Shown here piece after piece: positions 16,073 to 23,286 of a stretch of 28,327 nt of DNA. The notes under the pieces are model-generated. The model had not been told where the DNA came from. It worked only from the letters and a program-made list of their open reading frames with translations, and ran no database searches. A program made the translations under genes and the position numbers. This stretch comes from an uncultured Clostridia bacterium (lineage in GTDB: Bacteria > Bacillota > Clostridia > Oscillospirales > Oscillospiraceae): NCBI GenBank assembly GCA_937894515.1, contig CALCRH010000074.1:1-28327 (forward strand), given 5' to 3'. The stretch's first letter is position 1; each line of letters opens with the position of its first letter.

Positions 16073-17677
16073 TTAGATTTGCGGACCAGCCTTGACCAGA
16101 GCCTTACCGGCTTCGTTGGTCTCATACTTGGCAAAGTTCTTCACAAAGCGGTTGGCCAGATCCCTTGCCTTGGACTCCCACTCGCTGCTGTCCTGATAGG
16201 TGTCGCGGGGATCCAGAATAGCGGGATCCACACCGGGCAGTTGGGTGGGAACTTCCAGGTTGAAATAGGGGATCATCTTGGTGGGTGCGGTCTTGATGGA
16301 GCCATTCAAAATGGCATCGATGATGCCGCGGGTATCCTTGATGGAGATGCGCTTGCCGGTGCCGTTCCAGCCGGTGTTCACCAGATAGGCCTTGGCGCCG
16401 CTCATCTTCATGCGCTTGACCAGTTCCTCGGCATATTTGGTGGGGTGCAATTCCAGGAACGCCTGGCCAAAGCAGGCAGAGAACGTGGGAGTGGGCTCGG
16501 TTATGCCCCGCTCCGTACCGGCCAGCTTGGCGGTGAAACCGGAGAGGAAATAATACTGAGTCTGCTCCGGCGTCAGAATAGACACGGGAGGCAGCACGCC
16601 AAAGGCATCAGCGCTGAGGAAGATCACGTTCTGGGCGGCAGGGCCGGCAGAAATGGGGCGAACGATCTTCTCAATGTGGTCGATGGGATAGCTGACGCGG
16701 GTATTCTCGGTAACGCTCTTGTCGTTAAAGTCGATCTTGCCATCAGCGTCCACGGTGACATTCTCCAGCAAAGCGTTGCGCTTGATGGCATTATAGATGT
16801 CGGGCTCGGAATCCTTATCCAGATTGATGACCTTGGCATAGCAGCCGCCCTCAAAGTTAAACACGCCCTTGTCATCCCAGCCGTGCTCATCGTCACCGAT
16901 CAGCAGACGCTTGGGATCGGTGGACAAAGTGGTCTTGCCGGTACCGCTCAGGCCGAAGAAGATGGCAGTGTTCTCACCGTTCAGGTCGGTGTTTGCAGAG
17001 CAGTGCATGGCGGCAATTCCCTTCAGGGGCAGGTAATAGTTCATCATAGAGAACATACCCTTTTTCATTTCGCCGCCGTACCAGGTGTTGATGATGACCT
17101 GCTCACGGCTGGTGATATTGAAAGCCACACAGGTCTCGGAGTTGAGACCCAATTCCTTGTAATTTTCCACCTTGGCCTTGGACGCGGTATATACCACGAA
17201 GTCCGGCTCAAAATTCTTTAGCTCTTCCTCGGTGGGCTTGATGAACATATTGCGGACAAAGTGCGCCTGCCAGGCCACTTCCATGATGAAGCGAATGGCC
17301 ATGCGGGTATCCTGATTGGCGCCGCAGAAAGCATCCACCACAAACAGGCGCTTGTTGCACAGCTCCTTGACAGCGATATCCTTCACAGCGGCCCAAACAT
17401 CCTCACTCATGGGATGGTTGTCGTTCTTGTAGCCTTCCGTCGTCCACCAGACGGTATCCTTGGCGTTTTCGTCCATGACAATGTACTTGTCCTTGGGGCT
17501 GCGGCCGGTATAGATACCGGTCATGACGTTGACGGCGTCCAGTTCGGTAACCTGACCCACCTCATAGCCGGTCAGATCGGGCTTGGTCTCCTCGGCAAAA
17601 AGCTGTTCATACGAGGGGTTGTAAACAATCTCCGCTGCGCCGGTGATGCCATATTTCTGTAAGTTGATTTTTTTCAT
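16073..17677 (-). CDS. pckA: phosphoenolpyruvate carboxykinase (ATP)
   Basis: The enzyme interconverts oxaloacetate plus ATP with PEP, CO2 and ADP. In anaerobes it often runs towards oxaloacetate, fixing CO2. The 534-residue length fits the ATP-dependent type. Motifs are TGIYTGRSPKDKYIV (oxaloacetate site, about 53-67), the kinase-1a P-loop GLSGTGKT (242-249), and the metal-binding IGDDEHGW (260-267). The C-terminal NTGWNGTGKRISIKDTR contains the adenine-loop region. The ATG at 17677 follows AAGAGG. A strong promoter lies at 17739-17767. A small unknown gene follows on the same transcript. Confidence 0.97.
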   Translation of the reverse strand: MKKINLQKYGITGAAEIVYNPSYEQLFAEETKPDLTGYEVGQVTELDAVNVMTGIYTGRSPKDKYIVMDENAKDTVWWTTEGYKNDNHPMSEDVWAAVKDIAVKELCNKRLFVVDAFCGANQDTRMAIRFIMEVAWQAHFVRNMFIKPTEEELKNFEPDFVVYTASKAKVENYKELGLNSETCVAFNITSREQVIINTWYGGEMKKGMFSMMNYYLPLKGIAAMHCSANTDLNGENTAIFFGLSGTGKTTLSTDPKRLLIGDDEHGWDDKGVFNFEGGCYAKVINLDKDSEPDIYNAIKRNALLENVTVDADGKIDFNDKSVTENTRVSYPIDHIEKIVRPISAGPAAQNVIFLSADAFGVLPPVSILTPEQTQYYFLSGFTAKLAGTERGITEPTPTFSACFGQAFLELHPTKYAEELVKRMKMSGAKAYLVNTGWNGTGKRISIKDTRGIIDAILNGSIKTAPTKMIPYFNLEVPTQLPGVDPAILDPRDTYQDSSEWESKARDLANRFVKNFAKYETNEAGKALVKAGPQI

Positions 17678-17738
17678 ATATATGCCTCTTTTCCAACAGA
17701 AAAATATAACGTATAGTATGCCTGAAATTGGTTGTTAT

Positions 17739-17767
17739 ATTATACCACAGGAAAAAAAGCAGGTCAA
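17739..17767 (-). promoter_or_regulatory. sigma-A-type promoter for pckA
   Basis: On the minus strand, TTGACC (17762-17767) and TATAAT (17739-17744) are separated by 17 bases. The leader would be about 55 bases. The -35 box lies inside the imperfect hairpin that follows the upstream methyltransferase gene. Confidence 0.8.
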
Positions 17768-17779
17768 TATTTTGCCTGC
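17752..17779 (-). terminator. weak terminator of the yqeB-selD-methyltransferase operon, overlapping the pckA promoter
   Basis: On the minus strand an imperfect hairpin (GCAGG and CCTGC arms at 17775-17779 and 17759-17763, with a partly paired loop) is followed by seven T. The stem is short, so termination may be incomplete. The sequence could also act as an operator for pckA, because it spans the -35 box. Confidence 0.5.
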
Positions 17780-17802
17780 CTCTTCTCCATATTTTGCTTG
17801 TA

Positions 17803-19032
17803 TCACACTACCTGGAACAGGAAAAATTTCAGATAATTGGTCTCCTCAACGCCCCACAAAATCGGATGATCTGCACACTGCTGCCGTGCCTCGATCTGCC
17901 GCAGGGACACACCGGCATCTTTTGCCGCATCATGGAGCATTTTGACAAACAACTCCTCGGATGCAAAGTGAGAGCAGGAACAGGTGGCCAGATAACCGCC
18001 TCTGGGCAACAGCTTCATGGCGCGGTAATTGATCTCTTTGTAGCCGCCCATGGCGTTTCGTATGGTCTTGCGGCTTTTGGTAAAGGCCGGCGGATCCAGA
18101 ATGATAAAATCATATCGCGGCGGCTGTTTTTCCAGCTCCGGCAGCAGGTCAAATACATTGGCGCATTGGCAGTCCATAACAGAATTCAAACCGTTCCGGC
18201 GGGCATTTTCAGCGGCACAGTCCACCGCAAACTGACTCACGTCCACTGCGGTAACGTGCTTGGCGCCGCCCTTGGCTGCATTCAGGGCAAAGCTTCCCGT
18301 ATGGGTAAAGCAGTCCAAAACCGTACGGTCCTTGGCCAGTTTGGCAACCGCCAGTCGATTGTACTTCTGATCCAGGAAAAAGCCGGTCTTTTGCCCATTT
18401 TCAAAATCTACCGTATAGGTAATGCCGTTTTCCGTAATATCAACTGTGGTGAAATCCGGAACCGGTTCATCGGGCATAGCATACCAGCCTTTTCCCTCGG
18501 TCATGCCCTCTTTTTCCCGGAGAGCCACGTCGTTGCGTTCATAGACCCCAACGATCTCCTGTCCGTCATTGCGCAGCACCTGAACCAGCAGCGGGAATAT
18601 CACGTCCTTGCGCTGTTCTATGCCCAGGGACAACACCTGCGCTACCAGCACATTTTCAAACCGATCCACGGTCAGTCCCGGGAAAAAGTCCGCCTCACCG
18701 AAAATGATCCGGCAGCAGCGGCTGTCGGTTTCTCCCATAACGGTCTTTCGATACTGCCAGGCATATTCGATACGGCGCTGCCAAAAGGCTGCGTCAAATT
18801 TGTCATTGGCATTCCGGGACAGCACGCGGCAGCGAATCATGGAATGGCTGTTATAAAATGCCGTACCAAGATAACTGCCCTTTCGGGAGCAGACATCCAC
18901 CAGATCACCGTCTTGGACCACCCCATCAACGGAAAGGATCTCTCCCTCATAGACCCAGGGATGCCCCTGCATCAGAGAGCATTCCCCTTTCGGCGTAATC
19001 GTGATTTTTGCATACGGACGTTCAATTTTCAT
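17803..19032 (-). CDS. class I SAM-dependent rRNA methyltransferase (RlmI/YwbD-like)
   Basis: The 409-residue protein has an N-terminal PUA-type domain (KGECSLMQGHPWVYEGEI), a middle beta-rich part (YTVDFENGQKTGFFLDQK), and a Rossmann methyltransferase core. The SAM-binding motif I is VLDCFTHTGSFALNAA, with acidic motif II in VTAVDVS and catalytic-region motifs FIILDPPAFTKS and LATCSCSHF. E. coli RlmI makes m5C1962 in 23S rRNA; the exact target here is not shown. The frame can start at a GTG at 19044, but only the ATG at 19032 has an AGGTGG at suitable spacing. It is the third gene after yqeB and selD, 18 bases downstream of selD; no functional link to selenium is evident. Confidence 0.88.
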   Translation of the reverse strand: MKIERPYAKITITPKGECSLMQGHPWVYEGEILSVDGVVQDGDLVDVCSRKGSYLGTAFYNSHSMIRCRVLSRNANDKFDAAFWQRRIEYAWQYRKTVMGETDSRCCRIIFGEADFFPGLTVDRFENVLVAQVLSLGIEQRKDVIFPLLVQVLRNDGQEIVGVYERNDVALREKEGMTEGKGWYAMPDEPVPDFTTVDITENGITYTVDFENGQKTGFFLDQKYNRLAVAKLAKDRTVLDCFTHTGSFALNAAKGGAKHVTAVDVSQFAVDCAAENARRNGLNSVMDCQCANVFDLLPELEKQPPRYDFIILDPPAFTKSRKTIRNAMGGYKEINYRAMKLLPRGGYLATCSCSHFASEELFVKMLHDAAKDAGVSLRQIEARQQCADHPILWGVEETNYLKFFLFQVV

Positions 19033-19050
19033 GGCTGCCACCACCTGCTA

Positions 19051-20085
19051 TCAATGAAGAAAGATTCGTTTTCCGCCGCGATAAGCGGAAACTGTGCCGA
19101 TTTTTTGTGGGGACGGCACCTTCCCCTGTAATGCTGTAAACAGGGCTTCGGCGTCTGCGGGATCCACTGCCATCAGCAGCCCACCGCTGGTCTGGGGATC
19201 GTACAGCATATCCTGGACCGCCAGCTCTACTCCCTCGCCGTCTACCGCCGTCTCCGCATACTTGCGGTTGCGGTACATTCCAGCCGGCAAAACGCCCATG
19301 CGGGCAAATTCCAACGCCTCCGGGATCAGATCAATGGCGGCCGTATCCAGTGTGATTTCCACATCACTGCCCTGTGCCATCTCATAGGTGTGTCCCAGCA
19401 GTCCAAAACCTGTCACATCGGTACAGGAATGCACACGATACTGTACCATCACGTCTCGAGCCGCTTTGTTCAAAGTGGACATCATCGTATAGGCATAGGC
19501 CCTGATTTTCTCTTCACAGAGGTCTGCTTTCATAGCGGAGGTCAGGATACCGATACCGATGGGCTTGGTAAGGAGTAATACATCGCCGGGTTTTGCAGCG
19601 CTGTTGGTCAATATCTTTCGGGGATCTACAAAACCTGTGACCGCCAGGCCGTATTTCGGCTCGTCATCATAGATACTGTGGCCGCCGGTGATCACCGCAC
19701 CGGCTTCATAGACTTTGTCGTAACCCCCGCGGAGAATATCGTGAACGACCTCTTTTGGCATATTCTCCGGCACACACATGATGTTCAGCGCCGTCTTTGG
19801 CTCTCCGCCCATGGCATACACATCACTCAGCGCATTGGTAGCGGCGATTTGACCAAAGAGATAGGGATCATCGGCAATGGGCGGAAAGAAATCCACCGTC
19901 TGTACCAGGGCCAGATCATCATGGATCCGGTAGACAGAGGCGTCATCGCTTTTGTCAAATCCCACCAGGAGATTGGGATCGTGATGGATTTTGATGTCGT
20001 CCAGCAGCTCTGCCAGCACACCGGCCCCTACTTTGGCACCACAGCCGGCACAGTTTGCCAGCTTTGTCAGTTTGATCTCGTCCAT
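19051..20085 (-). CDS. selD: selenide, water dikinase (selenophosphate synthetase)
   Basis: SelD makes selenophosphate from selenide and ATP, the selenium donor for selenocysteine, selenouridine and the selenium-dependent molybdenum cofactor. The 344-residue length is typical. The N-terminal active-site loop is LANCAGCGAKVGAG (Cys12, Cys15, Lys18), so it uses cysteine and needs no in-frame UGA. Asp-rich ATP/Mg sites (FDKSDDASVY, TVDFFPPIADDP) and the GGHSIYDDEPKYGL and CTDVTGFGLLGH motifs follow. The ATG at 20085 lies one base after the yqeB stop, which indicates tight coupling. No selA or selB is in the window, so the local context points to the cofactor trait rather than to selenocysteine. 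Confidence 0.96.
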   Translation of the reverse strand: MDEIKLTKLANCAGCGAKVGAGVLAELLDDIKIHHDPNLLVGFDKSDDASVYRIHDDLALVQTVDFFPPIADDPYLFGQIAATNALSDVYAMGGEPKTALNIMCVPENMPKEVVHDILRGGYDKVYEAGAVITGGHSIYDDEPKYGLAVTGFVDPRKILTNSAAKPGDVLLLTKPIGIGILTSAMKADLCEEKIRAYAYTMMSTLNKAARDVMVQYRVHSCTDVTGFGLLGHTYEMAQGSDVEITLDTAAIDLIPEALEFARMGVLPAGMYRNRKYAETAVDGEGVELAVQDMLYDPQTSGGLLMAVDPADAEALFTALQGKVPSPQKIGTVSAYRGGKRIFLH

Positions 20086-20086
20086 G

Positions 20087-20869
20087 TCAACCTCTCAAAT
20101 TTAAGATAGCCTCCAGTACACCGCCGCCAACGGAAAGTGCCTTATCAGAAGCGGTGTAACAGTATTCTACTTTACATCTGGGATCCACATCACCGGACTT
20201 CATACCCTGATGCACCGGCGTGCCGTCTGCCAAAATGCCACGTAAAACACCCGAAATGGTGCAGGTCATGGGCTTACCATTGACCTCACCCACCGATTCC
20301 CCCTCGGAAACCACGCTGCCGATGTCCCGAAGAAGATGGAACACACCGTTGTCCGGTGCCCGGAGTACCCGCTCACCGGTATAGCCGCCGATCAGGCCGG
20401 GGACAGCGGTATTGGGCAGGGCGCTGCCTTCATAAATAGCACGCCCCAAGGTATGCCCCCGCATGGTCTCAACCACCGCATGGCAGTCCACTCCGGCAGT
20501 AAAGCCGGGACCGATGCCGATAACAATAGGTGCATCGGTAATATGAGTGCCAAGGTTTCGCTTCGCCAGAATCGCATCTACCAGAACATCCGGCTGCAAG
20601 AATTGACGGCAGAGACAATTCGGGTCAACCAGAACCGGAATTTCCTCTTTTTGCAGAATTTGTTCTGCATCTGCTGTCGTTTCGGCAAACCGGGCTGTTA
20701 CATTTTCTACTGTTGCTTCCCCGTTGACAATGGCCTGAGAAAAGCATACCGTGCGGCGAATGGCAGTCGGGTGAACCAAATCTGTCATCACCACTTGAAA
20801 ATGGGCGCGATAAAGCCGCAGAGCTATTCCGCTGGCAATATCACCTGCACCGCGAATCAGAACACGCAT
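20087..20869 (-). CDS. yqeB: YqeB-family selenium-dependent molybdenum hydroxylase system protein
   Basis: The 260-residue protein matches the YqeB/EF2563 family. An N-terminal Rossmann-like segment (VLIRGAGDIASGIALRLYRA) is followed by VLVDPNC, IVIGIGPGFTAGVDCHAVVETMRGH, GEVNGKPMTCTISGVLRGILADG, and MKSGDVDPR. The family is known from genomic co-occurrence with SelD and selenium-dependent molybdenum hydroxylases; its reaction is not established. It is proposed to act in maturing the Se-containing molybdenum cofactor. The start ATG at 20869 follows AAAGGA, with a strong promoter at 20902-20930. It is the first gene of the operon with selD. The XdhD-type enzyme genes it should serve lie 3 kb away on the same strand. 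Confidence 0.92.
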   Translation of the reverse strand: MRVLIRGAGDIASGIALRLYRAHFQVVMTDLVHPTAIRRTVCFSQAIVNGEATVENVTARFAETTADAEQILQKEEIPVLVDPNCLCRQFLQPDVLVDAILAKRNLGTHITDAPIVIGIGPGFTAGVDCHAVVETMRGHTLGRAIYEGSALPNTAVPGLIGGYTGERVLRAPDNGVFHLLRDIGSVVSEGESVGEVNGKPMTCTISGVLRGILADGTPVHQGMKSGDVDPRCKVEYCYTASDKALSVGGGVLEAILNLRG

Positions 20870-20901
20870 ATCAGGTTATCCTTTCCCGTTATTTTTTCCT
20901 A

Positions 20902-20930
20902 AGAATAACATTTATGAAAAAAAGTGTCAA
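20902..20930 (-). promoter_or_regulatory. sigma-A-type promoter for the yqeB-selD operon
   Basis: On the minus strand, TTGACA (20925-20930) is a perfect -35 box, followed after 17 bases by TATTCT (20902-20907). The leader is about 26 bases. The -35 box overlaps the palindrome at 20926-20942. Confidence 0.8.
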
Positions 20931-20942
20931 CCCTGCGTTGAC
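20926..20942. promoter_or_regulatory. candidate operator palindrome between yqeB and the ModE-like gene
   Basis: GTCAAC (20926-20931) and GTTGAC (20937-20942) form a perfect inverted repeat around a five-base CCTGC spacer. It covers parts of both divergent -35 boxes, so a bound protein would block both promoters. Because each half also contains -35 sequence, the symmetry may arise simply from back-to-back promoters. Control by the adjacent ModE-like protein is inference. Confidence 0.45.
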
Positions 20943-20965
20943 TTTCCGACAAAAACTGATAAACT
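20938..20965 (+). promoter_or_regulatory. possible promoter for the ModE-like gene
   Basis: TTGACT (20938-20943) is followed after 16 bases by TAAACT (20960-20965). The start of transcription would fall at about 20972, almost on the ATG at 20974, which would make a leaderless message. An alternative -10, TATACT at 20965-20970, lacks a -35 at normal spacing. Confidence 0.4.
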
Positions 20966-20973
20966 ATACTATT

Positions 20974-21333
20974 ATGAAAGAAATCACTTACAATTTCACC
21001 TGCCGCTTGTTTACCGACAGCAAGGCTTTCGGACCCGGCGTTGCCCAGCTCCTGCACCGTGTGGAGGAGCTCCATTCCCTGCGCGCTGCGGCAGCCAGTA
21101 TGGAGATGGCCTATTCCAAGGCTTGGACCATCATTAAAAACAGCGAAGCGGCATTGGGGTATTCTCTATTGGCCTCTACCACCGGCGGCAAAAACGGCGG
21201 AGGTGCGATGCTGACCGAGGAGGGTGCCGCCCTGCTGCAGAAGTACGATGCGTTCTGCGCAGAAATGCGAACTTATGGGGACACCCTATTTGCCAGGTTT
21301 TTTGAAAACCAGGCAACAGATAGAAACCAGTAG
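20974..21333 (+). CDS. ModE-type winged helix-turn-helix transcriptional regulator
   Basis: The 119-residue protein corresponds to the N-terminal DNA-binding domain of ModE. The helix-turn-helix is ELHSLRAAAASMEMAYSKAW, and the wing carries the diagnostic TTGGKNGGGAMLTEEG. It lacks the C-terminal molybdate-binding (MOP) domains, so it cannot sense molybdate in the way E. coli ModE does. I chose the ATG at 20974, since ModE alignments begin near it. The frame is open to an ATG at 20914, but that would place the coding region across the promoter. Neither start has a ribosome binding site. It lies divergent to yqeB and in a window with molybdenum hydroxylase genes, so it is a plausible local regulator of molybdenum/selenium functions (inference). 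Confidence 0.82.
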   Translation: MKEITYNFTCRLFTDSKAFGPGVAQLLHRVEELHSLRAAAASMEMAYSKAWTIIKNSEAALGYSLLASTTGGKNGGGAMLTEEGAALLQKYDAFCAEMRTYGDTLFARFFENQATDRNQ

Positions 21334-21341
21334 AAAGTGAC

Positions 21342-22583
21342 TTGAACAGATTTATGAGCTACATTAGAAATAAAAGAATACAATCAACCGCCATTATTGC
21401 TTTATTTGACGTATTGATTCTGGTGGGAAGCCTGTTTCTTTCTCTCCTCATCCGGTTTGATTTTTCTTTTCCCGCCATCCCCGCATCCTATTTAGAAACA
21501 GTTAAATGGCTGCTTCCCTGCCAGATCATTATTGTATTGGCCGGTTTCTCTCTATTCCGGCTGTATCGTTTTATTTGGCATAATGTTTGCGCACGGGACG
21601 TTTTACATATGGCCGTTTCCATTTTTGCCATCGGTGCTGTCACTTCCCTGCTGCAATTCGTTCCCAGGCTGCGCATGCCTCTGAGCGTGGTATTCATGCA
21701 GTTCGTCTTTTCCTTCCTGTTTATGATCACCATTCGCTGCAGCATTCGTATCTTCAGCGAGTTTTTTAAGTATCAGGAAAAGCGATACGGTGATCGCATC
21801 ATGGTCATCGGTGCCGGTGAAGCCGCGCGTATGCTCCTGCAGGAAATTCGCAATGCCAGCGGCCAGGATGCCGGTACAGTCTGCTGTTTGATAGATGATA
21901 ATCCCTTAAAAATCGGAAAATATCTGGATGGAATTCGAATTGTGGGAAACCGCGGCAGTATTCCCGACATGGTAAAACGCTTTCACATCACGCAGATCAT
22001 TCTCGCCATGCCGTCTGCCCCTCAAAAAGCGCAGCGGGAGATCCTGCAGATCTGCAATTCCACCGGATGCCGCGTAAGGAAATTGCCGTCACTCTATCAG
22101 CTGGTTGATGGCACAGTTTCTTTGCGCCATGTTCAGGACGTTCAAATCGAGGATCTGCTGGGTCGAGACACGATTTCTTTGGATCTGGCTCCTCTCCATG
22201 CCCTGCTCCATCAAAAGGTGGTTTTGGTGACAGGTGGCGGCGGTTCCATCGGCAGTGAGCTGTGCCGCCAGATCGCCCATCATAAGCCCAAACAGTTGAT
22301 CATCGTAGATATTTACGAGAACAATGCCTACGACATTCAGCAGGAACTGCGGCGCGCCTATGGGACAAGCCTTGATTTACAGGTTGAAATTGCTTCTGTT
22401 CGGGATAAGGGCCAGATCGAAGCCATATTTTCCTTCTATCATCCGGAGCTGGTCTTTCATGCTGCCGCCCACAAGCATGTGCCGCTGATGGAGCACAACC
22501 CCATTGAGGCCATCAAAAACAACATTTTCGGTACCTATCATGTGGTGCGCGCTGCAGAGAAATACGCGTACAGAAATTCGTAA
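21342..22583 (+). pseudogene. CapD/WbpM-type nucleotide sugar dehydratase, N-terminal part of frameshifted gene
   Basis: This is the first 413 codons of a gene for a membrane-bound UDP-sugar 4,6-dehydratase of the FlaA1/PglF/WbpM kind, used in polysaccharide or glycan synthesis. Four N-terminal membrane helices (residues about 15-125) are followed by a Rossmann-like CoA-binding-type domain (RIMVIGAGEAARMLL). The second, catalytic Rossmann domain then begins with VVLVTGGGGSIGSELCRQI and FHAAAHKHVPLMEHNP. The frame then reads AAEKYAYRNS and stops. Inserting one G after 22565 would give AAEKYGVQKFVMISTDKA, the family sequence, and join the second part. The start is either TTG at 21342 or ATG at 21354; neither has a convincing ribosome binding site. 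Confidence 0.85.
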
Positions 22584-23230
22584 TGATCTCCACCGATAAG
22601 GCGGTAAATCCCACCAATTTCATGGGAGCGACCAAGCGCTTCTGTGAAATGATCCTGCAAAGCCGTTATGAAAGCAAGACGGAGTTCTGTTGTGTGCGAT
22701 TCGGTAACGTGCTGGGCTCCAACGGCTCTGTCATTCCCCTTTTCAAACAGCAGATTGCCAATGGCGGTCCTATCACGATTACTGACAAGCGCATTATCCG
22801 ATACTTTATGACCATTCCCGAAGCGGTACAGCTGGTGCTTGCCGCCGGTGCAATGGCAAAGCAGGGACAGATTTTTGTGCTGGACATGGGTGAGCCGGTG
22901 AAAATTCTGGATTTGGCGGAAAACCTCATTCGTCTGTCCGGTTTAGAGCCCTATGCCGATATTGACATTCAGGAAATCGGTCTGCGCCCCGGAGAAAAAC
23001 TCTATGAGGAGCTTTTGATTAGCAGCAATACTCTGTCCACCACCGACAACGCCAAGATCTTTGTGGAACAGCAGAACCATATTGACCCGGATCAAATCCT
23101 GTCGGCTTTGGAAGCCTTTGATACCGCTGTTACCGATTGCGCTTCCAATGCGGAACTGGTGGCGCTTTTGCGAAAATATGTTCCCACCTATGTGGATCCC
23201 GAAACGTTTAACGCGTCAAATTCCCAATAA
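22583..23230 (+). pseudogene. CapD/WbpM-type nucleotide sugar dehydratase, C-terminal part of frameshifted gene
   Basis: This is the remaining 215 codons of the same gene, in the +1 frame relative to the first part. It opens with MISTDKAVNPTNFMGATKR, which carries the active-site Thr-Asp-Lys and, where short family members have Tyr, a Met ahead of the catalytic Lys, as in the large WbpM-type enzymes. RFGNVLGSNGSVIPLFKQQI, ITDKRIIRYFMTI, VLDMGEPVKILDLAENLI and GLRPGEKLYEELL are all intact. Apart from the one missing base, both parts are undecayed, so the event is recent or a sequencing error. The ATG at 22583 is an internal Met of the family, not a natural start, and no ribosome binding site precedes it. 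Confidence 0.85.
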
Positions 23231-23240
23231 GATTTCGGTC

Positions 23241-23278
23241 AAAAGACCCTGTAACCGTTTATGGTTACAGGGTCTTTT
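23241..23278. terminator. bidirectional terminator after the broken dehydratase gene and the xdhD operon
   Basis: A perfect 16-bp stem (23241-23256 with 23263-23278) has a six-base loop, with A and T tracts at the ends. It sits between the converging dehydratase pseudogene and xdhD and can stop transcription from both sides. Confidence 0.9.
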
Positions 23279-23286
23279 CTATTGCA

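Noticed and set aside
16079..17221. 380-codon plus-strand frame opposite pckA
   Set aside because: Shadow of pckA with no start signals; pckA is complete with catalytic motifs.
20020..20085. Selenocysteine codon in selD
   Set aside because: The active-site positions are ordinary cysteines and the frame has no internal UGA.
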